The notes beneath the pieces were generated by a model. The model saw only the letters and a program-made list of their open reading frames with translations. It made no database searches and was not told the DNA's origin. Positions 47,112 to 59,300 of a DNA stretch of 64,000 bases are shown here, in pieces (the stretch's first letter is position 1; each line of letters opens with the position of its first letter). Source of the stretch: Trematomus loennbergii (Eukaryota; Chordata; Actinopteri; Perciformes; Nototheniidae); the NCBI GenBank assembly GCA_012861695.1, contig JAAOOA010000016.1:19173702-19237701 (forward strand). The letters are read 5' to 3'. The position numbers and the translations under genes are program-made.

Positions 47112-47204
47112 TACACTTCTCTTAGCAACTTAACTTAACATGAAATGTACAACTTAAGCTGCGTATAACAATAGAACAGCAGCAACAAATGAAACAATGA
47201 ACTT

Positions 47205-47210
47205 AATAAA
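47205..47210 (+). terminator. Poly-A signal of cfap43
   Basis: AATAAA on the plus strand, 129 bp after the cfap43 stop codon and before the end of the opposing sfr1 coding region (47248). The two 3' untranslated regions would therefore overlap by roughly 100 bp. Confidence 0.6.
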
Positions 47211-47247
47211 CATATTTGAAATCTGAACGGTTTTAAAGCTCTTTTGT

Positions 47248-48355
47248 TTAGGTAGTGAAGTCCTCCTCTATGCGGTCAAAGTGCAGGATACCGTCTTCCA
47301 GGCCGAAGTGGTCAATGAGGCTCGACAGGCTGATTTTTTGTTTGTCTTGGGTGGCATCTGTCTGGAGCTCATACAGTGCGGCCTGAGCACAACTCCTCCA
47401 CTTGGCAATCAAGGTTTTGAGCTGCGTTAGATCATTCTGGGGAGAGAGACAGGGAACGTGTCATATACAAATAACCACTATCAGTCTAGTTAAGCAAAAT
47501 ACATGATAAGGTACTTGTGGGTTATCTGTCACACCTTTTTTGTTTTTTTCAGACCCTCTAAATACACACTTATTTTGTTTTTTCAGATTCTCTTAATAAC
47601 CCTAACCCTAGGATTCATGTTTGTTATTTTGAGAAAAGTTAATGTGGAGGAGCCAGCTACCCGCTATTAAAAAGTGGCGACAGATAACCCACAAGTACCG
47701 TTGATAATATTGCCGTTAGGAGCAGATTAAAGGCAGCTGATACCTTGCTCCTGTACATGTGAACCATCTTGAGTCTGCGCAGAGTCTCCGTCTTCTCTTT
47801 AACCTCCTTCCTCAGTTGGTATGGTTGTTGTGCCATTTCTTTGGAAAGAGAATGTGTTGGCTCGGGATTGGGTCCAGAAAACCTCTCCCTCGCTGATCTC
47901 TCATTTTTTCTGTTTACGTCAACATTGGGTACGATCAGTGGAGAGTTATTAACTGTCTCCCTGGAATCTGCTGAAACTTGTCGGCCATCATCCTCCTCCT
48001 CATCAACACAAAGGCGTTTGGCTACAGAGAAGGGCGAGGTGAAGGAGCGCCTTGATCTCTTCAGCCTCTCCTTCAGAGAGGAGCTCAGCTTTTGTAGATG
48101 CTGTAGGGGTAACAGTGAGTGAATGACAGGGCCGGCACACAGAGTGATAATGGCAGATGTTGGATTGCAGTTTAACACATTTCGACATAAATCAATTTGA
48201 TGATATATTGGGTAATAGTAACAACTAGTAACATGACAGCAAATTTCATTGTCACCTACCTTTTCCTCTTTATATGCACCCGGGCTTGACTCCACTGAAT
48301 TACAAGGTGAAGAATACACTGATTTTATTTTCTCTGCTTTAGGAGTGATCTCCAT
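47248..48355 (-). CDS. sfr1: SWI5-dependent homologous recombination repair protein 1
   Basis: Three coding exons on the minus strand: 48260-48355 (32 codons from MEITPKAEKIKS), 47744-48100, 47248-47436, giving about 213 residues. The first half is Ser/Arg-rich and disordered (LKERLKRSRRSFTSPFSVAKRL, a DEEED patch). The second half has the conserved coiled-coil/Mei5 region (QPYQLRKEVKEKTETLRRL, then NDLTQLKTLIAKWRSCAQAAL, then LIDHFGLEDGILHFDR), which is the family hallmark. With SWI5 it forms a nuclear complex that stabilises RAD51 filaments during recombination. All splice sites are canonical and every exon is in phase 0. Unlike its neighbours it shows no frame break. It converges with cfap43, 171 bp between stop codons. 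Confidence 0.9.
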
Positions 48356-51300
48356 CTTGGGAATGCACTTTAACTCATGTGGGCTAACGTTGACTGTTTT
48401 TACTTTGGAAGTAGATGGCGTATATTAGAACCTATCGAGATTTAGCGTACTTATAGCTTCAAACACGTACAAAACAAACTAACACGAACACTCAATCTTA
48501 CGAATTTATGAACGTCTACCTAAAAACTAGCGAGCAACGAACATAGTTTTTACAAAACGCTAAATTACGAATCAAAAACTTTAACCGCGGAGTGAGTTGT
48601 TTCTGTTTCCTGTTGCTGCTCAAGAAAACCTCCAAAGTCAGTGATTGGACAGAATTTGATGACGCGTTAGCGAACAGGATCATGGGAACTGTAGTTGATA
48701 CCGGCTTGATACTTTACAGTGCAAACCACAGCTTTTCAAACCCAAAATGTCGATGTTATTCCTTTTACCTAAAACCTAAAACACAATAATTCATCACATC
48801 CCTCTCTTTGGTTTGGTACATTATATATATACATGCTAAATAATTGGATGGATGGAATAAAACAGTTTATCTGACTTGAACTCAAACTACTGTAGTATAC
48901 ATTATAATAATAGTATGATATATAATAGTATTAGAGTAGTTCACTTACAGTATATAATAATAATTATAATAATAATAAATAATAATAATAAAGAAAATAA
49001 ATGTTTAATATAAATAATAATGTTGACAATGATAGTATCTTAAATGAAAAAAAAAAACTAAGATAAATCAATGTAGATGCAAAATATAGGCTTACTTGCA
49101 TTAATAAAAAGTTTTTTCTTTTGGTGTATTGACAGATTAAGTGTTGAAGCAGTGTTTGTTCGACTTCTCCTTGTTACCAGGGTTGACTCATGTGGTGATT
49201 CAGCTCTTTTCATCATTGTTCATCTCTATTAAAGGATTAATGGAGAACTCATACAGACCAATCTCTGCTTGCTTTTTAGACAGGTCTCCATGTCCTACAT
49301 TACTGTAGCCTTGAGCAAAAAGGTGTGAATATAAACATGCATTAAAATGAAATCTTGCCTATACTTGAGCATCAGTACTTGGCTATCTGATATTCCACAC
49401 CGCAGGGAACAGGGATTTTTTTTAACATTTTAAAAGGGTGAATCCTGCAGGGCGGGGAGTTTAAGATAATTTATGTGTGTGAGTCAGCAGAGTGTTTTTT
49501 GTGCTTTTCAACTTTTGAATAGTTGGCATGAAATACTGCTCCCTACTCAGCACAGTGTGGGTTTATAGAATCTAGAGGCTATGTGAGACACTGAGTGAGG
49601 ATGCCAGCTTTTCATAATGCAGGTGTTGCTTAGCACAGATAAATAAATCCACATTGTGTTTTTATGAAGGCTGATCATTTTTTAAAGATGCACATCAGGG
49701 TCAGCTGTATACTATTAAACCTTTAAATTCAGTATAAAATACTCAGTTTGCTATTGAAATAGATGAGATTATACCATGGACTAATGACGTTGACTGCAGT
49801 GGTGTCACTTGATTTGGTTTAGCTGAAAGAGTGTTTTGTATTCTGGGTTAGTAGGTCATTTTTTCCCTGTTTCTCTATCTGCTGTCTGTTTTGGAAATGT
49901 TCCTTTTATGTGGTGCCAATTTCTTATCTGCAAAAATGTGATCTAAATGGATATTGATAAAAGAGAGCTGTAAAATAATGTTTTGCACATGACCTTTCTG
50001 CATTGCCTTATTGGAATCTAATATTGCAGGATGTGCCTGAGTTGATATGGTAAAGTGAACTTAAACACACAAATAAAAATAAATCAACAATAGTAGTTCA
50101 TTACCTTGGAAATAGTGACAAACCAAAACAAACTTACACTAACAAAAAAAGTGTAGTCTTAAGAACCAGCTTATTGTTTTGAATAATTCTATATAAACAC
50201 AGGCCATACAAAACATTTATAGTACAATAACTTCTTTCTGTACCCAAATCTTGTTTTAGCGCAGGTTGAGTTAACTGTTGGATAAGCAGGAGAGTAGAAA
50301 AGAACAAAGGTCACTGAAAAGAAGTAAAAAATTATTCTTACATGTGCTGTCCAAAAATGTGCCTGCATCACTTTCTCTCAGCCAAGTATTCAGGTAAATA
50401 AATCCAGATGAAATCTTTTGTGAGGCCACACAAAAAGGGTCTTCCTGGAATGTGTTATCTTAACCAGCTTAACTTGGAACAAGACAGGAGATCCATGAAA
50501 AAATGAACCTCAGCTTTGTCTCTTTAAAGCTCTCAAAACTAAATATAAAGTTGAGTTAGTCTCTAGAGTTTTCCTATACGCTATCTTTCACAGTTTACAA
50601 TCAATAAAAGCAACGTGACTGGCATGAAGTTTTGCCCGCGGGAGGTTTGAGCAGACAGATAAAGCTAACAGATACCTTTATAAACCACAGAAGAAAAGTC
50701 TATTCCATCAGTTTTTGTAATGCAGCATGATGAGTGATGTCTTCATGTTCATCTGTAAAGATCTTGTGGTTTCTTTACAACACCAGTACTGCCAAGGTTC
50801 ACTTCCACACTCCATAATAACTGCGTTCATGTTACAAACCTTGAATGATTAAGTTCTTTGCTATGCACCACACTGTATACTAATTTTTGGCACATATTAA
50901 ACAAACAAATCCTTGTCCCAGAGACACAAGCCCTTATGTGGGAGAGCTGTTATCCTCAACCCAAACATGAGTGTGTTTCAGGACAAAAGGTCTGCACAAG
51001 CCAGTCAACTCCTTTTTTTTCACCATCCTGGAATCTGTTTAGTTAAACCAGCCCCCTTCCGTTAGATTTGGCATTATTTAAGCTTGCACATAGATGTGAG
51101 CGGAGCAGCTCCTCCTCCGTTACACTGTCCTTTGGGCCATTTGTTTTCCATCATTTGAGCAGATTGGAGTCATGCTGGCTGTGAGTCATGCACAGTGGGT
51201 GGATGTCTACACAGGGTGTGGTGGGTGAGGGATCTTGGTGGTGCTTGTGGCTGCCAGTAAAGGAATAAAGCATCCAATTTGGCTCAAAATTGCATAAATG

Positions 51301-51745
51301 CAAATGAATGGATAGGGAACTTTTATAATGATCATAGAGAGTTCAAAACAGCTCCTGTGGGGGTGTTATTTTCATTCTCAAAGTAAAGAAATCTGATCCT
51401 TCAACAGCTGCACAAACATGCTGATCAGACTTTTGTTCAAAAACCTGGAAGTGAGTTACACAGTGTGTGAAACCATGTAGTTTAAATCTGTTTCTACTTC
51501 CATTGTGAGCCCCAGATGTGTTCAAGCTGCATGGATCTGCTGCACACAGCGGACCCTGAAAGATGGTTGCACGCCAGTCCATAAAAAGAAAGAAGACGAA
51601 AAAACACACCTCCCAAATCACTCCTTCCCACCTCCTCACAAAACGTTGCCAGTTCGAAAAAGTGGTGACTGCTGCAGGAAGGGAGGAGTTCACCACTTTT
51701 TCTTTTTCAAAGTCGCCTATCTGTCGAGAGGAGTCCGCAGAGGCG
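48356..51745. other. Intergenic region between sfr1 and col17a1
   Basis: No gene was recognised. The first 100 bp presumably hold the sfr1 promoter. 48890-49025 is a run of TA/AATAAT-rich low complexity. The remainder is AT-rich sequence without recognised repeats; the region nearest 51750 probably contains col17a1 regulatory DNA. Confidence 0.5.
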
Positions 51746-52037
51746 AGTGAAGTTAATTGGTTCCCTCAGGCGTTGTTTTCTTTCTTCCAAATTCAACTTT
51801 TCATGCCGTCTGCTACACCTGCCTGCCAATGGGCGCGGTTGGGACCGATGCCCAAGTCTCTGTTTTGACTTGCCTGGGAAAGTTGAGCTAAAAGGCACAA
51901 AGGGACCGAGGATCGAGAAGGACATCCCACCCGCGCGTCAACTTGGTATAACACATTATCTCTCCCGTGGACGCGAACAGTCGCTCCATCTTGAGAGGAC
52001 CCCGGATTTGATTGTTTGTTTCTCGAGTTGGCTGAAG
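51746..52037 (+). other. col17a1: Candidate non-coding first exon of col17a1
   Basis: A donor-like site (GGCTGAAG followed by GTATGG at 52038) ends a stretch without a usable long frame, 1.3 kb before the exon holding the start codon. A non-coding first exon is usual in this gene. The start of transcription is not visible; 51746 is a guess. Confidence 0.35.
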
Positions 52038-53313
52038 GTATGGATTTCACACTGGACTATCCTGGAGACTTTTTTTTATATAAAAAAAAGTTGTTTATGT
52101 TGGATGGTGTGGGGGTTTCTTCCCACCTGGCTGTTGCATCTCTGCTCTAACTAACTGCACTCTGGGACTTTGGTGATGGGCTGTCGAGCTACTTTTTGGC
52201 TTTATAGTTATATGAGTTGTTGGATGGATTTGCGCAAAGTCCATAAAGAAAGCTACATATACTTCATAGGTTGTCTGTTAAGCTCTGTAGTGAGTTTACA
52301 GGATCCCTTTTCTTCCTGTGGTATATAATCAGTCTGTTATAGTGATCTCCGGATACTTTTACATTTATTTTTGCTGTGCTATTTACATCCCTCTAAAAAT
52401 ATATGCCAGGAACTGACCTGGCTGCAACACCAGCTTCACCAAGCTTTTATATTTGCTGATCAGATTACTTTCAGGATATACAATAATACATGTGTTTATG
52501 GTAAGAAGTAGGCCTCAGTGTTTTTGACGCATGTTGTTTTTATTCACTTTCACTTGTGCTTTTCTCTGCGAGGGAAGAAACTTAAAGTTTTTCACGATTG
52601 TCGAACTTTGAACATTGTGGTGATTCAGGATTTGAAGAAAATGGAAAAAAGCCATTCTTCTGAGTATTTAAGTTTTTTTTTATTTGAAAAAGTGAGGTTA
52701 GATGGTGCAGTAAATAGAGCACATGCTGTTAAATGTCCCTGGCTGGCAGGGTGTGGTGAGAGGATGATCTTTCAGAGCTGTGCAGTGATTCACCGGACCC
52801 TTTTGTCCTGTTGTTAGTCTTCAAAGACACAAAGTGAATCCGATTGAAATCTATTGAAATGTATAGACGATGCTTTATAGCTCCTTGATCCTTCATTGTG
52901 ATAATGCACTATTCAAAGTTAAACAACACTTTTAATATACTGTATAGATGACGTTGTGTACCTGATCTATTGTACGCCGACTGCGGAATTCATGTTTTAA
53001 GATCAGTCAATCAGAATGTTTAAAGGAAAACTTTGTCTTACTAGATTGTAGTTTCTAAAATATGATCATGTTGTGGTGAGACATTTTTCTGTCTCCAGTG
53101 GAATGACATTTCCAATGAATGCAGCACACATTAGACTCAAGCAGCCTGGTCTTGAACCCAAATCATTCCTAGAATAACGTTTTACTTTCCCCATCAGATG
53201 TTTGCTAATATCCTTTAAACCACAGTGAAGAAATAAACAGACTTTTATTGACAGTTGGCAGAGAACATGCATGACAGTGGTCAACATTTTATCATCTCAC
53301 CAGATAAAATGGG

Positions 53314-56300
53314 ATGGACGAGTTAACAAGACAGATCGACTTCTCAGGAGGCTTGTCAGGAGAAAGGGGTGAGATTTCTGAATTTATTTCTGAAGTTTTT
53401 GAAACAAGTCCACCGGAAAAACACAAGGTAAAGGGTTGGTTCATCCAAATCACAAAAAAAAGAAAAAAGAATGTCACACCTGTTGCTTCAGATGTATGCA
53501 GATATTTGGATTTTTATTTGCAGAGTTTAGAAACGCCACGCAACTGCTCTGGCCACGCAAACAAAATGGAAACTTTTCCATAAACAACACGGTTTATACA
53601 AATAAAATGATACAAGATTAAAGTTCAAAGACAGATTGGCAATGTGTTACTCTGCATCTAAAGGCCAAAACCCTCTGAACTTTCTTGGGTGATGCTTTTG
53701 TCTTTCTTTTTTTGGTGGCTTACTATCACTAACAACATGGCATGCCTTGCCTGGTGTCAGTTTCCATTTCTGATCCTTGCTCTCAGGGTGTAAGTCATCC
53801 TCTGGGTTTTCCTAAAGTTATAACTGGCTCCTCTTGGCCTAATGACTTTTGACACAGAGGGGTATGGTGAAGCCAAGAAAACGCTTGATTATATGTTTGA
53901 CTCTCTAACTCAGAGAAACATATAATCACCCATCCTGGTGTCCCCATGTTCTTCCCCTGTTTTATGTCATTTCTAAAAGAAGGTTAGTTAAGTTTGAACA
54001 TGTGTCACTTTTCAAACCAGTTGGTACAAAGTACTTTAAAAAAGAATTTGAAGGACAGACGGCGATAGAACAATAATGTGGTTTGGACACAATATACAAA
54101 GTTGATAGATCATTTAAAAGAAAGCCAAAACAAGTCAATTTAAGATGACTTTTATGCCCCGATTTGGCTTCACTCTGACTTTGTTGAGTTGTTTCAAAGT
54201 CAAGGAGCAACAGAAGCAAAAGCATGATCATCTTTAGTGTTTAACCTTGACTCTGAAACACACACAAGTCCCTAAAAGGAAGGATACAATGGAGGAGGAG
54301 TGGGAGGACAGGAGCTAGGCAGCATGAAATTGTATTGGAATTTACATTATCTGCAACCATTAAAACTCAACATGCTGAGAACAAGACACCTCCTAGTGGA
54401 CTTGAAGTGTTATTTGTACACATTTCATTATAAACATGACATGATTAGCACACATTTTATTTGTTGAATTTGAGGCCTTTTGTTTATATATTGTCAACGG
54501 TTTAACTGCCTTCTGAGAGAAAAGGGACAAACATATACACAAATAAAAAGTTAAGTTTAGCATATTGACCTTTAAAATAGTATTGTAACATAAAATAAAT
54601 CTCAGCACAAAGACTAACTTACTGGAGATGTTCCAGGACATTCTTTAAAACTGTTGAGCTGTTGCTCCATGTCTTATGATAACAAATTAACCATCTACAT
54701 GACAGCGGAGCAAGATAAAGCCTTACGTTCTGAGGGAAAGGGACGTTTTTCTTTTGGTTAAAGTAAAAACAACCTTTGACCCCCCCCCCCCAGAGAAGTC
54801 TGATATATCAGACCATTTTACTGTTACAGACACTGTGATTAATGAGTTATTCTCAAGAGAATGTATTTAGTCATCCAAATGAACCTGAAATGTAATATGA
54901 CAGACTAATCTTTCAAAACTGAAAAACGTTATTAAATACACCATTCAGAAACATTGGTACCGCTTTTTAATTAGCATTTTTTTATAAAAGCTTGATAAGA
55001 ATCAGAATCCGGTTTATTAGTAGGTGTTCACATACAATGGATTTGACAGAAACAGAAATAAATAATATGGAAACATGATACAAAACATTTACATTAGTAT
55101 TTCAAATTAAATAAATACAAGGAGATTTTTGAAATAGAAAAGGGCAATTCATGAATGTGCAAACACATTTTCTGGGGTTTTATAAAGTTAAGAGAAGTAA
55201 GAATAAAACTCTTGAAAAATATGCGATGAAAGACTTTTAAATGGATAATAAATGATATACGGGACTAATGCTTTATTTCATAGTTATAGACCATTGATAG
55301 GAGGATTATTTTAGGTTGCGCTGTTGCTGAAAATCTGTCTGGTGACTCATTTACAGTCAAGGTTACTTTAAGTCTGTGAACGTCTCACTTTCTCATAATC
55401 CATCAAGTCTGCAGTAATACCTATTTAGTAAGTCATTAATAATAGGCTTTATCACTGTTGAGTAAGCTTCTTATATGGATTATATTATTCACTTTTTAAG
55501 CATTTTCTTTTTTAAATATGTAAATAACTTAATTAAACTGAGTGTTATCCTATAGTTTAGAGGTTGAATGATCCAAAGCAACTGTCCTGCTGTATGAGGC
55601 TAAACACCCATATTAATGGCCTTTACTAATATATTCAGCACTCTTATTGAAAGATGTTATCTTTTTTAAAGCTGTTAGTAATTGTTAACCCTCTATTAGA
55701 AGAAGTTATTTAAAGTTTAACTACAGCGCAACAAGTCGGTAAATCCGTCAGCACCGTCATCATATGATTATCATCATATCAATCAAAGTCACATTAGTTA
55801 ACCTCCAGAGGCGTAAAACCTGTCACCATGCCAGTCACTCAACACCCGCCCTATAGGTTAGTGCTGATAACTCTGTCCATACTGAAATAATGTCTGATTT
55901 CTCTCATGTGCTCAGTTGTGACAGAAACAGTAACCTCCACCACCAGACTGTCTTCTCTGCCACCAAGTGAGTCTCTCTTTCTTCCAGTCATGCTTGCCTT
56001 GATGATAAACTTAACACATAATGCTATAATTATAGCCCAGCATTTCTGAAGGAATTACCCGTTGAGTAACAGCTTCCTCGTGTTTTGCTTTGTGTCTTCT
56101 CGTTGCTAGAGGGAACCAGCGGATCAAATCACAGGAATATGTCCAGCGGTGCTGGAGGGCTGGGCTTGGAGAAGAATGTCTTAACCCAGAACAGCAGTGG
56201 AACTTATTTCTCCTCATGTGAGAGCAAATTTCCACCCATGGTTTAAAACTGGGAAGTTGTGGGTTTGTCTTGGGACACATTTTAAGAAGCTGAATGTTTT

Positions 56301-59300
56301 TATTTTGTTTCCCCAGCAAAAAGAAAGAGAAGTACTCATTTAGATTTGTTTCACATCACTTTCCGTTGTTTTCAATTTTAATTATGTTTTTAAGCACTAA
56401 AGATCTTATACATAAAGTACACTACCCAACGGTATGCACATAATTAGCTAATTAACCAAAAACTACACTGACGAAAGATTACATATGATTAAGGGAAAGT
56501 TTTAATGATTAGTTTGGTCAGTTTGAATGCAAAAGTATGGAAAACAAGAAATGAGACCAGCTTGTCAAATGTAATTTCCATTTTTTTATTATTATTATTA
56601 TTTTGTATTAATTACATTTTTGGTTATTTAATTATTATTATTTTTTTCTTTGTATTATTTCAGTATTATTATTATTTTATTTTTATTATTATTTTATTAT
56701 TATTATATATTTTTTAAATGTTGTTTTAGATTTTCCAATAGTTAGACCCAGCAATCATTTAAAAAGGAAAATATGATTTAAAATTTTTTCTAGAGGTTAG
56801 TATAAACTTAGTATAAATATATACGGATAGAAAAGTTACCCATAATAAATCAACAACTAAATAGTTTGATATATGGATCAGTGCTTCCAGTCTTAGTATC
56901 GTTATGAGATTTTCTATGCAAATCAAAGTCAGACAAACAAGTGTCTACTAGATCGTTCCTGGAAATTCCTATAAGATTGTTAGCCAATTACAGTGCAATT
57001 TGAACTCGTGGCACGGGGTATACATTGCATGTCACTTTTATGACCCCGTCTTGTCTAAGCATGTGAACTTTCTTACATCTGATTTAATGCCCAGACTTCA
57101 AGCGCAATACTTATAATTAGACACCCCTATAATCATTTACCACTCTTTTAAACTACTGTAGTGTTAGTTAGTTTAATGCGCAATGCATCATATCGTATTT
57201 TAGGTTTCTTTTTTTATACTTGGAAGGTGCACATAATTATGTCATTACTCATTACCCTTAAATAAACAAGTAGAGATGTATTGTAACAGGTTTGAGCAAA
57301 TTGCTTTTCTCTGCCTGTGGTCTTTGGAAGGTAGGTAGAAGAATAAAATAAAACCTCCTATACTCACAAGACTGGACATTTAAATAGAGAACAAAACAAT
57401 ACTAAGATAGTAGAAAAAAGCTTTGTTTTGTATGAGAACATTGGTAAAGTCACTACAGATATATGGCAGTAAAAGCGAAATATTTCCCTCTGGCATGTAG
57501 TGGAGTTGTAAAAGATGCTCAGTAAAAAAATAGCATTGAAGGGGAATTCTCATGTCAAACACAAGTATGTAAAAGTACTTAAAAATCCTAACCCTTCATG
57601 ACTCAGGCATATTCCTGTCCTGTGGAGGTGATTCAGTTTCAGGAAAAATAAAAATAGCTTGTATGCCTCATCCCTGCAGCCTCTGGAGGAGTGAACGCCA
57701 GCAGCTTCAGCTCCTCCTCGGGAGTTTACCTCGGGGGAGACTCCTCGGGAGGTGATGGAGGAGGGATCTTCATAGACGGAGAGGGGTATGGAAGAAGAGG
57801 AGGAGGGGGAGGAGGAGGGGGAGGAACTGGAGGAGGAACTGGAGGAGGTGGAGGAGGTGGAGGAGGTGGAGGCAAAGGCGGCAGTTATCTCGTGAGCTCG
57901 GTGTCAAAGGTCAGGTCGAGCTCGTCTGGCGGTACCAGGAGAACTGCAGGCTCATCAGGAGGCCTGTCACCATCTTCCCGGGAGAGGAAGGTCACATCCA
58001 GCCGCTCAGGAGGTTATGATGGTGAGATCCTGTTAATAAAACAAACTTGGCATCAGGGGTGCCTGAAACAGAAGTTTTAAGGAAACTGAGGTACATGAGG
58101 GCGCTGTTAATATCTCTGCTGCCATTGTGTTTGCTTGTCTAGGAAGTTCCAGCGCTAATTCCTCCCCAGAGTTTGCACGCAAAGATTATGGAGTCTATTG
58201 TAAGTGAATGGGATTATATACTTTCTTATAGCACAGTATTTTTCCAGCTTTATCCTCTTGGCGTGTCTGTGTGTGTTTATGTGTTTTGTCCCCTTCTTCT
58301 GTGTGTTTTCTCTCCAGCTCCAGCACCCAAAGAGGGAGGAGCGAAAGCAGAGGTATTTAATAATAGTTTTATTTCTTCCCTTCATTATTTCTGGACCATC
58401 TGACTGAATTGTTCTGGCTTGCTGTTTTATTGAATCAGAATTCCTTTGTCCATTGTGTGTGTGTGTGTGATTTTTTCCCCAGAGAGCGAGATCAGAGCCA
58501 GATTACAGAGCGCCTCTCCCAGTGCCAGCAGATGTAAGACCACTTGAGACACATTGATCTATTCACTGTTCGTTATGCAATTCCTCATAAACCAACAAAA
58601 GCATCCATAGTTGATGCGCTCTAAGCAGCACATGGGTAATGAAACACTTTTACTGCAGTTTCTCAGAACAGAATGTTTTTAGAGTTATGTTACTGTCAAA
58701 TGCTTTGGCAGGATCTCACCGACCCTTCACCTTTATCTCCATGAAATATCAATTAGTTACACATCTGCCCTTCCCCCAGACAATGTACAATACAGAAGCA
58801 CAAAGAAAAGTGTGATATTTAAACAAGGAGGATCATGGGTTTGTTTGCATTGTGTTCATGTGGGGAAGAAGTAATGGGGCAGATTTGTGGTGGCAATAAT
58901 GGCACACATGAGTCACTGTTTGCAGTACCGCCCGTTTGAGGCTAAACCGAGGAGAGTGAGAGATCTACAGACGCTGATCGCTCCCCCTGCTGACATAAAT
59001 TCATAATGCGATTATTTAATCCACAGTTTTTTAACATGTGGTCATTCTGTGCCACCTTCACCCCATGTCAGCCCCTGGGAATGAAATAGTACTGTACATT
59101 TCGTATAATATTTGTAAAGTCCATTTGATTCTACTTTATACTTCGAGTTCACTACTTCCCAATGGAAAATATTAATTGATTGGCGAACAACAATTACTCT
59201 TAAACTCTTAGAAACAAACACAGGATTCCCCCTATACTGCATGATGCCTTTTACACAAAAAGTACCCAGCAGTAACCTATATAAAAAGTAAACTTCCACT

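Noticed and set aside
51343..51925. Overlapping 70-117-codon frames on both strands
   Set aside because: No homology recognised and mutually overlapping; the area is more likely col17a1 promoter and non-coding first exon.
53369..53583. Extension of the [10 protein letters not shown] frame to 89 codons
   Set aside because: Splicing at 53368 (GTGAGA) joins in phase to the VTETVTS exon, matching collagen XVII; the open extension is intron.
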